Source: Calamus simplicifolius (lineage: Eukaryota > Streptophyta > Magnoliopsida > Arecales > Arecaceae). From it: a DNA stretch of 64,000 bases. Positions 11,397 through 22,790 of this stretch are shown piece by piece; the stretch's first letter is position 1; each line of letters starts with the position of its first letter. A model generated the notes under the pieces. It was not told where the DNA came from. It saw nothing but the letters and a program-made list of their open reading frames with translations, and ran no database searches. The stretch spans positions 773,244 through 837,243 of the forward strand of contig UESW01004074.1 of assembly GCA_900491605.1 (NCBI GenBank), read 5' to 3'. The position numbers and the translations under genes are program-made.

Positions 11397-12753
11397 TGTT
11401 GACCCAATTGTTGATTTTGATGATTAACAAAACTATTTGAGTATAACATTTGAAGTTACTAATGATTTTGATTAAGTTTTTCAGTTTATGATTTGATTCA
11501 TTAATCAAAATCACTAGACAAATCAAATTCTAGTTCGAATCTAATGTCAAGGTAAGATTGCAGACATTAGAGTCGACACATAGAATCGCAGAGTCGACTT
11601 CGAAAATCGGCACAGACTTAGAGTCGACACCTGGACTGTTAGAGCCAACTCCAACAGAAAAGACAGAACGATGGTATTTCTGGCCACGACTTAGAGTCGA
11701 CTCCCGGACTATTAGAGTCAACTCCAGAAGATTTTGTGTCGACCCCAGAAAAGTCAGAGACGACTCCAGATCGAGCGGATTGGGGATTTTTGATTTAGAG
11801 CCGACTCCAAAAAAGTTAGAGTTGACTCCAGATTGTCAGATACGACTCCAGAACTGTCAGAACGTCTCTAAACTCTACTTTTATTTTTTTAATCCCAACG
11901 GCTATTACCATATTTGGTTCTAATCCTTCTTACACTTGTTTCTAACGATAGTTTTTAGCTATTTATGGATTAAGAAGATCTATAAGAAGGGGTTTTCTGT
12001 TGTATCCGAAAAAGAGAGACAAGAATAGAGAAAAACCTTTGAAATCCATCAGAAAATCAAAAGAGAAAAGAGGGAAAATTCGTAAGGAAAGATTATCTGA
12101 TTCCCAAAAAAAGAGAGAGATTTCAAGATTTCGTGTTCATTTTGAAGAAATCTCAAGAGAAGAAGAAGCCCTAGTTTTTCTGATCTTCTGAGCTTCAAGA
12201 GCATTCTAAAGGAAGATCCATTCAAGAGAAGAGAAGAAGAAGCCACCAAGATCTGCAAATCAGGCTTTGTTCCTATCTCTTTATTCTTTTCAATTATTGT
12301 ATATTTGCTCATTGAAGGAGCTTTTTTGTAAAAACGTTATTGTTTGCTGGGTCAATCGGTGATTGATTCAGTTGAGGCTGTTAGCCTTGTGCAAGCAGTT
12401 TGCTTGTGTTGTAAGGTTTTGTGCTGGTGAGCCTTGAAAACCAGCTGGGTTCGTTGTGCACCGGAAAACAACAAGTTTGAGTTGTGAGCTTGCAAAACAA
12501 CTCTGCTGTAATCAGTTTGATTATAGTGTGGACCCAAGAGGTACTTGGGAGTGGACGTAGGTGTAGGTACACCGAACCACTATAAAATTCTTGTGTTTGC
12601 CGTGATTGTCTCTTTCTCTTCAACTCTCTATTTTGCATACTCTGTTTTAATTTGTGAATCTAAGTTTTATTTCCGCTGGGGGTTATTTTTAAAAGAGTTT
12701 AATTTTTGAAAAACCCAATTCACCCCCCTCTTGGGTTGCTATCTGGACCAACA
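11397..12753 (+). repeat. 5' LTR of SIRE-B (1357 bp)
   Basis: Runs from TGTTGACCC to GGACCAACA, followed by the primer site. It pairs with 19899-21245. It contains the 21-bp phased motif array and, ~130 bp further on, a TATA-like GATCTATAAGAAGG near 11976-11990. Confidence 0.93.
11572..11846 (+). promoter_or_regulatory. Phased GTCGAC/GCCGAC array in SIRE-B 5' LTR U3
   Basis: Motif starts are 11572, 11593, 11623, 11644 (variant), 11696, 11717 (variant), 11738, 11759 (GACGAC), 11800 (GCCGAC), 11821 (GTTGAC) and 11841. Most steps are exactly 21 bp and one skipped step is 41. It sits in U3 just upstream of the TATA-like box, as in SIRE-A, although the sequence between motifs differs. Use as an enhancer is inference. 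Confidence 0.6.
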
Positions 12754-12755
12754 AT

Positions 12756-12767
12756 TGGTATCAGAGC
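12756..12767 (+). other. tRNA-iMet primer binding site of SIRE-B
   Basis: TGGTATCAGAGC follows the 5' LTR end by two bases. It matches the initiator methionine tRNA primer site used by plant copia elements. Confidence 0.92.
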
Positions 12768-12813
12768 TAGTGCTCATTTGATTTGATCTAACGATCAAGA
12801 GTCAAAGATCCAC

Positions 12814-14380
12814 ATGGCAACTCAAGCTGGTTCATCTTTTTCCGAAGGTCAATCTACTAATAGACCACCCTTATTTAATGGTTCTAACTATGGTTATTGG
12901 AAGGCTAGAATGAAAATATTCATTCAAGCACTTGACTATGATCTATGGAGTATTATAGTCAATGGACCACACACACCCACTGCTAGAGTTAATGGCATGG
13001 AGATTCCTAAACCGAAACGGAATGGGATGAACATGATAGAAAATTGGCACAACTCAATGCCAAAGCAATGAATGTCTTATACTGCTCATTAGATGCAAAT
13101 GAATTCAATCGCATATCTATTTGCATTTCTGCTAAGGAAATCTGGGATAGACTTGAGGTTACCCATGAGGGAACAAATCAAGTCAAGGAATCCAAGATTA
13201 ACATGCTAGTTCATAAATATGAATTGTTTAAAATGGATGCATGTGAATCTATTGCTGATATGTTTACAAGATTTACTGACATAGTTAATGGTTTAAAAAG
13301 TCTTGGTAAATCTTATGATAATTCTGATCTTGTGAGAAAGGTCTTGCGTTCCTTGCCTAGGACTTGGGAAGCTAAGGTGACTGCAATACAAGAGGCAAAG
13401 GATCTAAGTACACTACCCCTAGAAGAACTGTTGGGATCCTTGATGACTCATGAGCTTCAAATCAAGCAACATGTTGATGATGATGAGTCAAAGAAGAAGA
13501 GGACTATGGCTCTTAAGATTTCTGAATATATGGAAGAGCCTCATGAATCTGAAGATGAAAGTGATGATGAGGACATGGCACTCATCACAAGAAAATTTAA
13601 AAGATTCATGAAGAAGAAGAAGTTTGAAAAGAAAAAGCCCTTTGCAAGAAAAGATGAGGACAAGGGCAAAGAAAAGGAAGTTATTTGTTTTGAATGCAAG
13701 AAGCCGGGTCACTTTAAATCTGAATGCCCTCAACTAAAGAAAGGCACCCGGAGTTCAAAAAGAAGGCAATGATGGCCACATGGAGCGATTCGGAAAGCAC
13801 AAGTTCCGAAGAAGAAGAAAAGAGTGAAATGGCCAATCTATGCTTCATGGCGGACAATGATGAGGTAAGTCCGAGTTTTCTTGATGACTTCACTTTTGAT
13901 GAATTGCATAGTGCTTTTTATGAATTAATGGATGATTTTGCAAACCTAAGTTCAAAGAACAAAGATTTGAAAACTCAAATGCAAAACTATCATTAGAAAA
14001 TGAAAAGCATGTTGTTGATAAAGAACTTTTAATAAAAGAAAAAGAAAGTTTGAAAAATGAAGTTGATAGACTTAAGCCTATAGTTGATAAATTTACTCTA
14101 AGCTCTATCAAACTTAATATGATTTTGGAAAATCAAAAGGCTGTTTTGATAAAGCTGGATTAGGATATAATCCACTTAAAAAGCAAAAATCATTGAAAAA
14201 TATTTTTGTACATGCTGAAAAATCATTAAACATTACTTGTTTTAAATGTGGAAACAAAGGACATAAATCATATATGTGTAAATCTTCACATAAAGAAAAA
14301 GATGATTTGGGTTCCCAAAGGAACAATATTTAATGCATCTAACCATGAAGGACCCAAGAAGGCTTGGGTACCTAAAATTA
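12814..14380 (+). pseudogene. SIRE-B gag with two CCHC knuckles (frameshifted)
   Basis: The ATG at 12814 starts a frame with PPLFNGSNYGYWKARMKIF. The frame shifts near 13044-13070 and continues through the Gag core (AKEIWDRLEVTHEGTNQVK, VRKVLRSLPRTWEAKVTAIQ) to a first knuckle CFECKKPGHFKSECP at 13686-13727. A further shift leads into an acidic/Asn-rich spacer (13724-13996) and a second knuckle CFKCGNKGHKSYMC at 14238-14279. The order is identical to SIRE-A. It forms the particle shell and packages RNA in intact relatives. Here it is broken by at least three shifts or stops. Confidence 0.88.
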
Positions 14381-14393
14381 AGACATAAATATT

Positions 14394-17300
14394 TTGCAGG
14401 AGTGTCTTGCAGCCATCAGACTGAAAAGAAAATGGTACCTGGACAGTGGTTGCTCAAGACACATGACGGGTGACAAAGATCAATTCATCACCCTTGAATC
14501 AAAAAGAGGTGGAGTAGTTACTTTTGGTGATAATGGTCAAGGCCATATCATGGGCATTGGTAAGATTCAAATTACTCCATCTACTCATATTGATAATGTT
14601 TTATATGTTGATGGACTTAAACATAATCTAATAAGTATTAGCCAACTGTGTGACAAAGGTTTCAAGGTTTCCTTTGAAGCTTCTGTTTGCACTGTTACTA
14701 ATCCCATTGATAATAGCATTATTCTTGTTGGTAAACGCTATGGCAATGTGTACTTAATTGATTTGAGTAATTTATCTCCAAGTAATCATTGCTTAGTTGC
14801 TGATAATGCTAAGATGAATGAGATTGGTTGGCTATGGCATCGTAGATTAGGTCATGCAAGCACACACCTAATTTCAAATTATTGAAAATGGATTTAGTTA
14901 AAGGTATTCCTAGTCTAAATTTTGAAAATAATCGAATATGTGATGCATGTCAATTTGGAAAACAAACAAGAACTTCTTTCAAATCTAAGAATGTTGTTTC
15001 AACTACTAGGCCACTAGAGCTACTACACATGGACCTTTTTGGACCTACTAGAACCACAAGTCTAGGAGGAAAGAAATATGGTCTAGTGATAGTAGATGAT
15101 TACTCTAGATTCACTTGGGTAATGTTTTTGGCTCACAAAGATGAGACTTTCTCAATATTCATGAAATTTGTTAAGAAAGTCACTAATGAGAAAAACACTA
15201 CCATAGTGTCTATTAGAAGTGATCATGGAACTGAATTTGAAAATCACTTATTTGAAAAATTCTGTTTTGAAAAAGGCATACATCATAACTTCTCTGCACC
15301 TAGAACACCACAACAAAATGGAGTTGTAGAAAGGAAGAATAGGACTTTAGAAGACATGGCCCGTACCATGCTATGTGAAAGCCAACTTCCAAAATATTTT
15401 TGGGCGGAAGCTATAAACACAGCTTGTTACATTCTAAATAGAGCCCTAATTAGACCTATCCTTAAGAAAACTCCCTATGAACTTTGGATCAATAGGAAAC
15501 CAAATTTAAGTTATTTTCATGCATTTGGTTGTAAATGTTTTATTCATAACAATGGTAAGGATAATCTTGGGAAGTTTGACGCAAAGTCTGATGAAGGTAT
15601 CTTCCTAGGATATTCTACATCTAGCAAAGCATATAGAGTATTTAATAAGAAAAGCTTAGTTGTAGAAGAATCCATTCATATAGTGTTTGATGAGTCTTTA
15701 GCATCAAGTTCAGATAAAATTGATGATGAGGAAGATACATCTTTGATTGAAAGAGATATTGAAAAATTAAATGTATCTTCAGATCAAGAACCTGAAGTTA
15801 AGGATGATGACTCACCTAAGGATGATGGTATTGATACTGTTCAAAATGATCAAGATCTACCTAGAGATTGGAGATATGCTTATGGTCATCCTAAGGACCT
15901 AATCATAGGTGATCCATCTCAAGGTGTAAGGACTAGATCATCAATGAGAGATATCAATAATCATCTTGCATTTGTATCTCATATAGAACCTAAGACTATA
16001 GAGGAAGCCGAGAAAGATAGTTATTGGATGTTAGCAATGCAGGAAGAGTTAAACCAATTCACTAGAAATCAAGTCTGGACCCTAGTTGAAAGACCTAAAA
16101 ATCACCCTATAATAGGATCTAAATGGGTATTTAGAAATAAATTAGATGAAAATGGCATAGTAATTAGAAACAAAGCTAGACTAGTTGCAAAAGGATATAA
16201 TCAGAAGAAGGTATAGATTTTGATGAAACTTTTGCACCTGTTGCTAGATTAGAAGCCATTAGGCTACTACTTGCATTTGCATGTCATATGAATTTCAACT
16301 TATTTCAAATGGATGTTAAAAGTGCATTTCTAAATGGTTTTATAAATGAGGAAGTTTATGTTGAACAACCTCCTGGTTTTGAAGATCATGAATTTCCAAA
16401 CCACGTCTTCAAACTACACAAAGCACTTTATGGTTTAAAGCAAGCACCTAGAGCTTGGTATGATAGATTAAGTAAATTTTTAATTGAAAATGACTTTTCT
16501 AGAGGAAATGTTGATAAAACCTTGTTTTTAAAAAGAAAAGGAAAGGATTTATTAATCGTTCAAATTTATGTTGATGACATTATATTTGGTGCTACTAACA
16601 ATCTCCTTTGTCAAGAATTTGCTAAGCTAATGCAGGGAGAATTCGAGATGAGCATGATGGGAGAACTAAACTTCTTCCTTGGACTTCAAATCAAACAAGA
16701 GAAAGCGGGAATTTTCATTAACCAAACAAAGTATACAAAGGAAATACTCAAGAAATTTGGTATGGAATCTGCTAAACCTCTTGGTACGCCAATGAGTCCC
16801 TCATGCAAGCTGGACAAGGATGAAGTAGGTAAGAAAGTAGATCAGAAGCATTACAGAGGTATGATTGGATCACTTCTTTACTAACTGCAAGTAGGCCAGA
16901 TATCATGTTTTCTGTCTGCTTATGTGCAAGATATCAATCTAATCCTAAGGAATCACATTTACTTGCTGTTAAAAGAATCTTTAGATACTTAAATGGAACT
17001 AAAAATGTAGGATTATGGTATTCTAGAGACTCAACCTTAAAATTGATTGCTTATTCTGATTCTGACTATGCTGGTTGTAAATTAGATAGAAAGAGTACAA
17101 GTGGGGTATGCCAACTTTTAGGAAGTAACTTAATCTCTTGGTTTAGCAAGAAGCAAAATTCGGTTGCATTATCCACTGCTGAGGCAGAGTATGTTGCAGC
17201 TGGAAGTTGCTGTGCTCAAATCCTTTGGATTAAGCGACAACTTGAAGATTATGGTATCACACTTGATAAAATACCTATTAAATGTGATAATACTAGTGCT

Positions 17301-17477
17301 ATCAATCTAACTAAAAATCCAATTCAACATTCAAGAACTAAACACATTGAAATTAGACATCACTTTATTAGAGAACATGTAACTAACAAAGATGTTTGTC
17401 TTGAATATGTTAATACTAATGATCAATTAGCTGATATTTTTACCAAACCTTTGAGTGAGGAGATTTTGCTATCTTAG
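14394..17477 (+). pseudogene. SIRE-B pol: protease, integrase, RT, RNase H (four pieces)
   Basis: The protease motif DSGCSRHMTG is at about 14440-14470. The HHCC zinc region spans a stop near 14883. Integrase follows at ~14990-15560 (LHMDLFGPT, SDHGTEFEN, TPQQNGVVERKNRT). RT has ARLVAKGYNQ at ~16180, MDVKSAFLNG and YVDDIIFGA at ~16567. RNase H has YSDSDYAGCKLDRKSTSG, ALSTAEAEY and HIEIRHHFIREH. Breaks occur at ~14883 (stop), ~16205 (frameshift) and ~16880 (frameshift), each looking like a one-base change. In the family this polyprotein does proteolysis, cDNA synthesis and integration. The ORF ends near 17477. Confidence 0.92.
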
Positions 17478-17710
17478 AGGAGAATTAGGAGTTTGTGATC
17501 CTTTAGAATAATTTTCTGAAACTCTTAAGGACAACAACTATCTAGACTTCAATAATTTCTTGAAAATCCTCTATGTCCAATAAGGAAATTTATCTAGAAA
17601 TTTGATTCATTGTTTCCCCAATTATTAAGGAACACTTATCTAGAGTTTGATGATTAATTTGATCAGTTTCAGATCCTTGAAATTCTGATTTTTTCTGAAA
17701 CTATTGTGGA

Positions 17711-17901
17711 GTCGACACCTTCAGTTTGTGGAGTCGACACCTTCTTATTTTGATGTTCTGTCTGGGCAATTAGAGCCGACTCTGGCTTCTGTAGAGCCGA
17801 CTCTAATTCGGGCGCTGACAGATTCTCTGGTTCGGAGCCGACACCTCGTTTTGGGAGTCGACTCTAAGTGGAACTAGGTCAAAAAAAAAGGCGGAGTCGA
17901 C
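17711..17901 (+). promoter_or_regulatory. Phased GTCGAC/GCCGAC array in the pol-aORF linker of SIRE-B
   Basis: Motif starts are 17711, 17733, 17775 (GCCGAC), 17796 (GCCGAC), 17837 (GCCGAC), 17858 and 17896. Spacings are 22, 42, 21, 41, 21 and 38 bp, the same step as in the LTRs. The array ends about 100 bp before the ATG (18005) of the extra ORF. It is not part of the LTR, so the motif set occurs twice in one element outside LTR duplication. It could serve as an internal promoter for the extra gene. That is inference. Confidence 0.55.
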
Positions 17902-18004
17902 CCCAAACGATTTCTATCGTCTCCTAAAATTTCAAGCTGTTCCAAACTGATTCCAAACCCTCCAAATCCCTCAAACCCTTGATTACTCATTCCAATCGAA
18001 TCCA

Positions 18005-19336
18005 ATGGCTCCCAAAAGGCGTGCTATCATTGGTGGTTCGACTGTTCCGACGAAGCGCCGATCGGAGGCAACCTTCGTCATCTTCTTCATCTGCCACTCA
18101 AGATGACTCTCCACCCTCACCATCTTCTCCTCGAGTCGACCAATTAGCTGGTAAGGCCATTACTACCGGAAGAAAAGTTGATTTCAACTTTTTTTTTCGG
18201 AGGGCTTTGCTATTGGGCGTTGTTGAAAGAAATGGGATGGGAGAAGGTTTGCTCTTTGGATATTCCTACCTACCCTGCCCTAGTAAGAGAGTTTTATAAT
18301 GATTTAAGTAGAGGAGAGGGAGGCTTAGTAAGTGTTGTAAGAGGAACAAAGGTAATCACAGCCGAATCCCTTGGTAATTTATTGGAAATGCCTACTGTTG
18401 GACTTGTTGAATATCATCATGAAGATAGAGGAGGAGCACTATCAAGGATGTTAGGGAGAGAAGTTTCTGAGTTTGAGGAAATTTTGGCAAATCAACTTAA
18501 TTTGGAACTCAGATTACTTCACAATATCTGTGGGAGGATTTTTTCCTAAAATCGGAAGGTTTGAGTATGTCTCGGAGCGAGACATCTTATTGATGGACTG
18601 CATCTCACTGGTAGACCTTAAATCTTGCTGGATGATGATAGGCTATATGGCGGAGGCAGCTACTAAGAAGAGATCTACATTGCCATATGGTATGGTTTTA
18701 ACTTTGGTATTCAGAAGCCAAGGTGTACTTATAATGGACAATGAGCCACTAAGGAAATTAAGACATACAGATTACTATAGTGTCTCTACAATTCACCGAA
18801 TGGGCTTTAGAAAAGAAAATGGAAACTGGATAAAAGAGGACATGAGGCCAGAGCTGAGGAGGTTAGAGGAGGAAAGACATTCCTGTTGCTGGACCATCTC
18901 TGCTGGACCTTCTGCTGGACCCTCAGAAGCTGGACCTCTCAACTTCCACATCAGTCAGCATTGGCATCTGAAAGATTTTCTGAGGAGCAAATTGGTCAGC
19001 TCAGAGCTTTACTGAGTATGAGTATAGAACAAATGATATGTGTAAATTAAGAGAGGAGTTCAATCAATTAAAGGATGAGATTAATTCAAGACTTGACATG
19101 ATTTCTTTTCAATTAGCAATTTGTGAATCCTTAGCACTGATCTTCATAAATTTTTGAAAGGATGGAAGGGATTGCAGACGGTTCTGGAAGTATCTTCATG
19201 CTACCAGTCAACTGAAGAAAGATATCGACCTTGCCGTTCTCAGATTGAAGCATGTCTTGAAAGCTTTAAGAAACCCAAAAAGATGATGTTATGGAATGAT
19301 GGACATCTAAAGAAAATTGTGTATAAGCATATTTGA
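18005..19336 (+). pseudogene. SIRE-B additional ORF (env-position aORF), frameshifted
   Basis: The likely start is ATG 18005 (MAPKRRAIIGGSTVPTKRR, basic). Its frame shifts near 18100 into a Ser/Pro-rich part. It continues at 18178-18549 (LLKEMGWEKV, TYPALVREFYNDL, ESLGNLLEMPTVG) and 18473-19015 (GRFEYVSERDILLMDC, LPYGMVLTLVFRSQGV, YYSVSTIHRMGF). The last part, to 19336, is helical. This resembles the plant 'putative transposon protein' domain found in the extra gene of SIRE and some gypsy elements. I see no signal peptide or membrane segment, so an envelope role is not supported. Its function is unknown. Confidence 0.72.
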
Positions 19337-19580
19337 TTTTGATAATCCTAGTATCTTAGGATTTCTTGTTTCTTCTTTTAGCATGTATCTAGGATTTACA
19401 TACTTAAATGTATTTATTGTAATGATTTTGAGACAAATGGTTGAATGAATATTACTTTTTTACAAATTTGTCTTTGATTGATGTCAATGAATGAAGTTTC
19501 CTATCTTTATGATTATTCGAACCAACATCCTCGCTTGATAACATTCTTATTGCTTTTAAACTCACCTTATTGTTGATAAC

Positions 19581-19898
19581 AAAAAAGGGGGAGAGATAAG
19601 TGTATATGCATAAAAAGAGAAAAGAAAGAAATAAGAAGAAAAGAAAAGAAAGAGAGAGAAGATTTTTTTTTATTCTACATAGGGGGAGTTATTCAATGCA
19701 GGGGGAGCTTAATAAATTTCTCCATATAAAAGTTAAATCATTTTGATTGATGTCAAGTTGTTTTTATTCATTTTGAATATTGGCATCAAATTCTCTATTA
19801 GGAAGTCTCTAAGCTTTAACAATGTCTATAATTCTCAATTCAAATGAATTTTTTAATGCATATACTCAAAGTTTTTGTCATCATCAAAAAGGGGAGAT
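19581..19898 (+). other. Multiple polypurine tracts before the SIRE-B 3' LTR
   Basis: AAAAAAGGGGGAGA lies near 19581-19594, AGGGGGAG near 19681 and 19700, and AAAAAGGGGAGAT at 19886-19897 directly before the 3' LTR. The last one is in the position that primes plus-strand synthesis. The others match the repeated tracts known in SIRE-lineage elements. The stretch between 19337 and 19580 holds no recognisable gene. Confidence 0.75.
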
Positions 19899-21245
19899 TG
19901 TTGACCCAATTGAGGATTTTGATGATTAACAAAACTATTTGAGTATAACATTTGATGTTACTAATGATTTTGATTAAGTTTTTCAGATTATAAGTCTATT
20001 TGATGATCAAAATCAAGAAAATCAAGTTCTGGTTTGAATCTAATGTCAAGGTAAGACTGCAGACATTAGAGTCGACACATGGAATCGCAGAGCCGACTCC
20101 GAAAATGGCACAGACTTAGAGTCGACTCCGGGACTGTGAGAGCCGACTCTATCAGAAAAACAGAACGATGGTTTTCAGGCCACGACTTAGAGTCGACTCC
20201 CGGACTGTTAGAGTCGACTCCAGAAGAATTTTGTGTCGACCCCAGAAAAGTCAGAGACGACTCCAGATCGAGCGGATTAAATTATTTCGAGTTAGAGCCG
20301 ACTCCAGAAAAGTTAGAGACTCCAGAATGTCAGACACGGCTCCAGAACTGTCAGAACGACTCTAAACTTTACTTTATCTATTTTAATCCCAACGGCTATT
20401 GTTATTTATGGATCTAATCCTTTTCACTTGCTTCTAACGGATAGTTTTGCACTATTTGTGGATTAATCGGATCTATAAGAAGAGGGTTGATTGCATCCCA
20501 AAAGAGAGAAAGAAAGAGAAAAATTTGAAATCCATCAGAAAAGAAAAGAGGGAAAATTGTAAGGAAAGATCATACTCATTCCCCAAAAGAAGAAGAGAGA
20601 TTCCAAGCCTTTCTGTTTATTTAGAAGAAATCTCAAGAGAAGGAAGAAGCCCTAGTTTTTCTGATCTTCTGACCTCAAGAGCATTCAAAGGAAGATCCAT
20701 TCAAAGGAAGAGAAGGAAGAAGCCACCAAGATCTTCGAATCAGGCTTTGGTTCCTAATCTCTTTATTATTGTTTCATTATTGTATATTTGCTCATTGAAG
20801 GAGCAGTTTGCTTTTGTAAAAAAATACTGTTTGCTGGGTCAATCTGGGATTGATTCAGTTGAGGCTGTTAGCCTTGTGCAAGCATTAGCTTGTGGTTTTA
20901 GGTTTTGTGCTGGTGAGCCTTGAAAACCAGCTGGGTTCGTTGTGCACCCGGAAAACAACAAGTTTGAGTTGTGAGCTTGCAAAACAACTCTGCTGTAATC
21001 AGTTTGATTATAGTGTGGACCCAAGAGGTACTTGGGAGTGGACGTAGGTGTAGGTACACCGAACCACTATAAAATCTATTGTGTTTGCCGTGATTGTCTC
21101 TTTATCTTCAACTCTCTATTTTAGTTGCTTAGTTTTAAATCTGTGAATCTAAGTTTTTATTTCCGCTGGGGGTTATCTTTCAAAAGAGTTTAATTTTTGA
21201 AAAACCCAATTCACCCCTCCTCTTGGGTTGCTATCTGGACCAACA
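19899..21245 (+). repeat. 3' LTR of SIRE-B (1347 bp)
   Basis: It starts TGTTGACC after the polypurine tract and ends GGACCAACA. It matches the 5' LTR with scattered substitutions and small indels. Its phased motif array (starts 20071, 20092, 20121, 20142, 20192, 20213, 20235, 20256, 20297) keeps the 21-bp steps seen in the 5' copy. Confidence 0.93.
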
Positions 21246-21250
21246 ATATG

Positions 21251-21401
21251 CATAATTTAGATCAAATGATCCTATAGTATAAGGCAAAGATATGATCTTG
21301 ATGCATGTTAGATAGATTAATAGTTAATCTTTAAGTTTCTGCATTGATAATTATTATCAAATTATTAAATATGCATACCTCGGAGGCTGTTTCTCCCTAC
21401 A
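21251..21401 (+). repeat. 3' LTR of the Angela-like element, terminal segment
   Basis: It continues the LTR interrupted at 11396 and matches 6772-6922 in the 5' LTR almost base for base. It ends ...CCCTACA at 21401. The next five bases, tagct (21402-21406), are the expected target duplication, whose partner lies outside the window. Confidence 0.9.
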
Positions 21402-22390
21402 TAGCTCTCATTAGTAATTGTCTTATAATCAGTTGGATCTGTTTGATAAGCGATTCATTTTGAGTATGAACATATGCTACAAAATGTTAAACAATAATTC
21501 TAATAGCAGAACAATAATCATTGAATGCTTGAGAAGTAAATTCATCAACATTGTCAAGGCATATTGTCTTAATAGGATTATCTGGAAAATGAGCGCGTAC
21601 TCAAATTAATTGTGCTAGTAGTCTTGCAAATGCCAGGTTTTCGAATCGATAATAAGCATACATGTAACCATCTAGTTGAAGCATCAATTAAAACCATGAA
21701 ATATCTAAATGGTCCACTTGGTGGATGAATAGGTCCACAAATATTACCATGTATGCATTCCAAAAATCCAAGAGATTTAGTATTAATTTTAGCCAGTGAT
21801 GGCCTTATAATTAATTTGCCTTGAGAGCAAGCAGCACGTGAGAATTCATTTGGTCGTTATATTTTCTAATTCTTCAATGAATGTCCACATGAATTCTCTA
21901 TAATTCTTTGCATCTGGGATGACCCAACCGTTTATGCCAAATTATAAAATTATTTTGATTAGTAAACTTCTGGTTTACTATAGCATATACTTCAACTGTG
22001 CTTATATTTGTGTAGTATAAACCAGAGAAAATACAGGCAATTTTTCTAATACATATTTTTTGCCTGAGATTGTACTTGTAATGCACAAATACTCAATATT
22101 GCCTTCATTAGTTTTCTCAATATGATATCCATTTCTACGAATATCTTTAAAACTCAATAAATTTCTTTGAGACCTTTCAGAATATAAGGCATCGTCAATT
22201 ATGAATTTTGTTCCTCCGAACAAAATGATATGGGCTCTTCCAGAGCCTTCAATCAATTTTGCACTACCACAAATTGTATTAACATTTGTTGCCTACATTC
22301 TTAAGTAGGAGAAGTATTTCATATCTTTAAGTATAGTGTGCGTTGTAGCACTATCGACGAGGCACAAATTGTTGTTGTCGACAAAAGATC
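21402..22390 (-). pseudogene. Copia C pol remnant: protease, HHCC and integrase pieces
   Basis: Protease-like sequence lies at about 22256-22390 and 22002-22256 (IDDALYSERSQRNLLSFKDI). The GAG-pre-integrase piece IIWHKRLGHP is near 21930, integrase start GNICGPIHPPSGPFRYFMVLID near 21700-21760, and a core piece with the residues LDN...EFTSQAFNDYC near 21520-21560. The gene stops abruptly at the Angela insertion. Multiple stop codons and frameshifts make it inactive. Confidence 0.78.
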
Positions 22391-22790
22391 CTACTCGAGA
22401 TAATTCCTTTTTTTTTATGAAAAGAATGACATGTAGTGAAATACAAATTAGAATTCAATGTATATAAAGGCATAAAAACTAAAAGTCACAATTCATCATT
22501 GCATCAGTTTCTTTAAAACAAACATATGTATAATAAGACAATATTTTAGTGCATGATATTATTTGATAACATAAGCATTCTTAAAATTAACCTTATACAT
22601 TCATGCTATCAATTAGACAAGCATTATTTTCTTCTGGTTGGATAAAGAAGTCAGTAACATCCAGATAATCAAATCTAGTATTAGAAGGGCCAGATTTAGA
22701 AACAAAATTTATTTCCATCTTTTTCTCATTTTTTTTCAATGATTCCTGATAAAGTTCGACGAGGTGCTTTGGCGTATAATAGGTATGCGA

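Larger units (their letters stand above)
11397..21245 (+). mobile_element. SIRE/Maximus-like Ty1/copia retrotransposon B, full length with extra ORF
   Basis: It is bounded by TGTTGACC at 11397 and GGACCAACA at 21245, with a perfect 5-bp target duplication atatg (11392-11396, 21246-21250). The order is 5' LTR, primer site, gag, protease-integrase-RT-RNase H, a linker with phased GTCGAC motifs, an additional ORF region, repeated GGGGGAG purine tracts and the 3' LTR. This layout, with an extra gene between pol and the 3' LTR and multiple purine tracts, is that of the SIRE/Maximus lineage. The LTRs are 1357 and 1347 bp and visibly differ by small indels and substitutions. The coding region has several single-base frameshifts, so it is non-functional as assembled. 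Confidence 0.93.
5762..21401 (+). mobile_element. Angela-like Ty1/copia retrotransposon, internally deleted, split by two nested SIRE elements
   Basis: The left LTR fragment is 5762-6922, the primer site 6925-6937, the pol remnant 6938-9424, the purine tract 9432-9440, and the right LTR 9441-11396 continuing at 21251-21401 after SIRE-B. The integrase and RT wording (TPPGTPQHNGVSERRNRTL, FIGYSKETKGYYFY) and LTRs near 2.1 kb point to the Angela lineage. The first part of the 5' LTR lies beyond SIRE-A, outside the window. Gag and protease are absent. The element is dead as it stands. Its right flank (tagct and onward) is the integrase gene of another copia element on the minus strand. Confidence 0.88.

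Noticed and set aside
17979..19015. Calling the SIRE-B extra ORF an envelope protein
   Set aside because: No signal peptide, cleavage site or membrane helix is visible. Its wording fits the plant transposon-protein domain instead.
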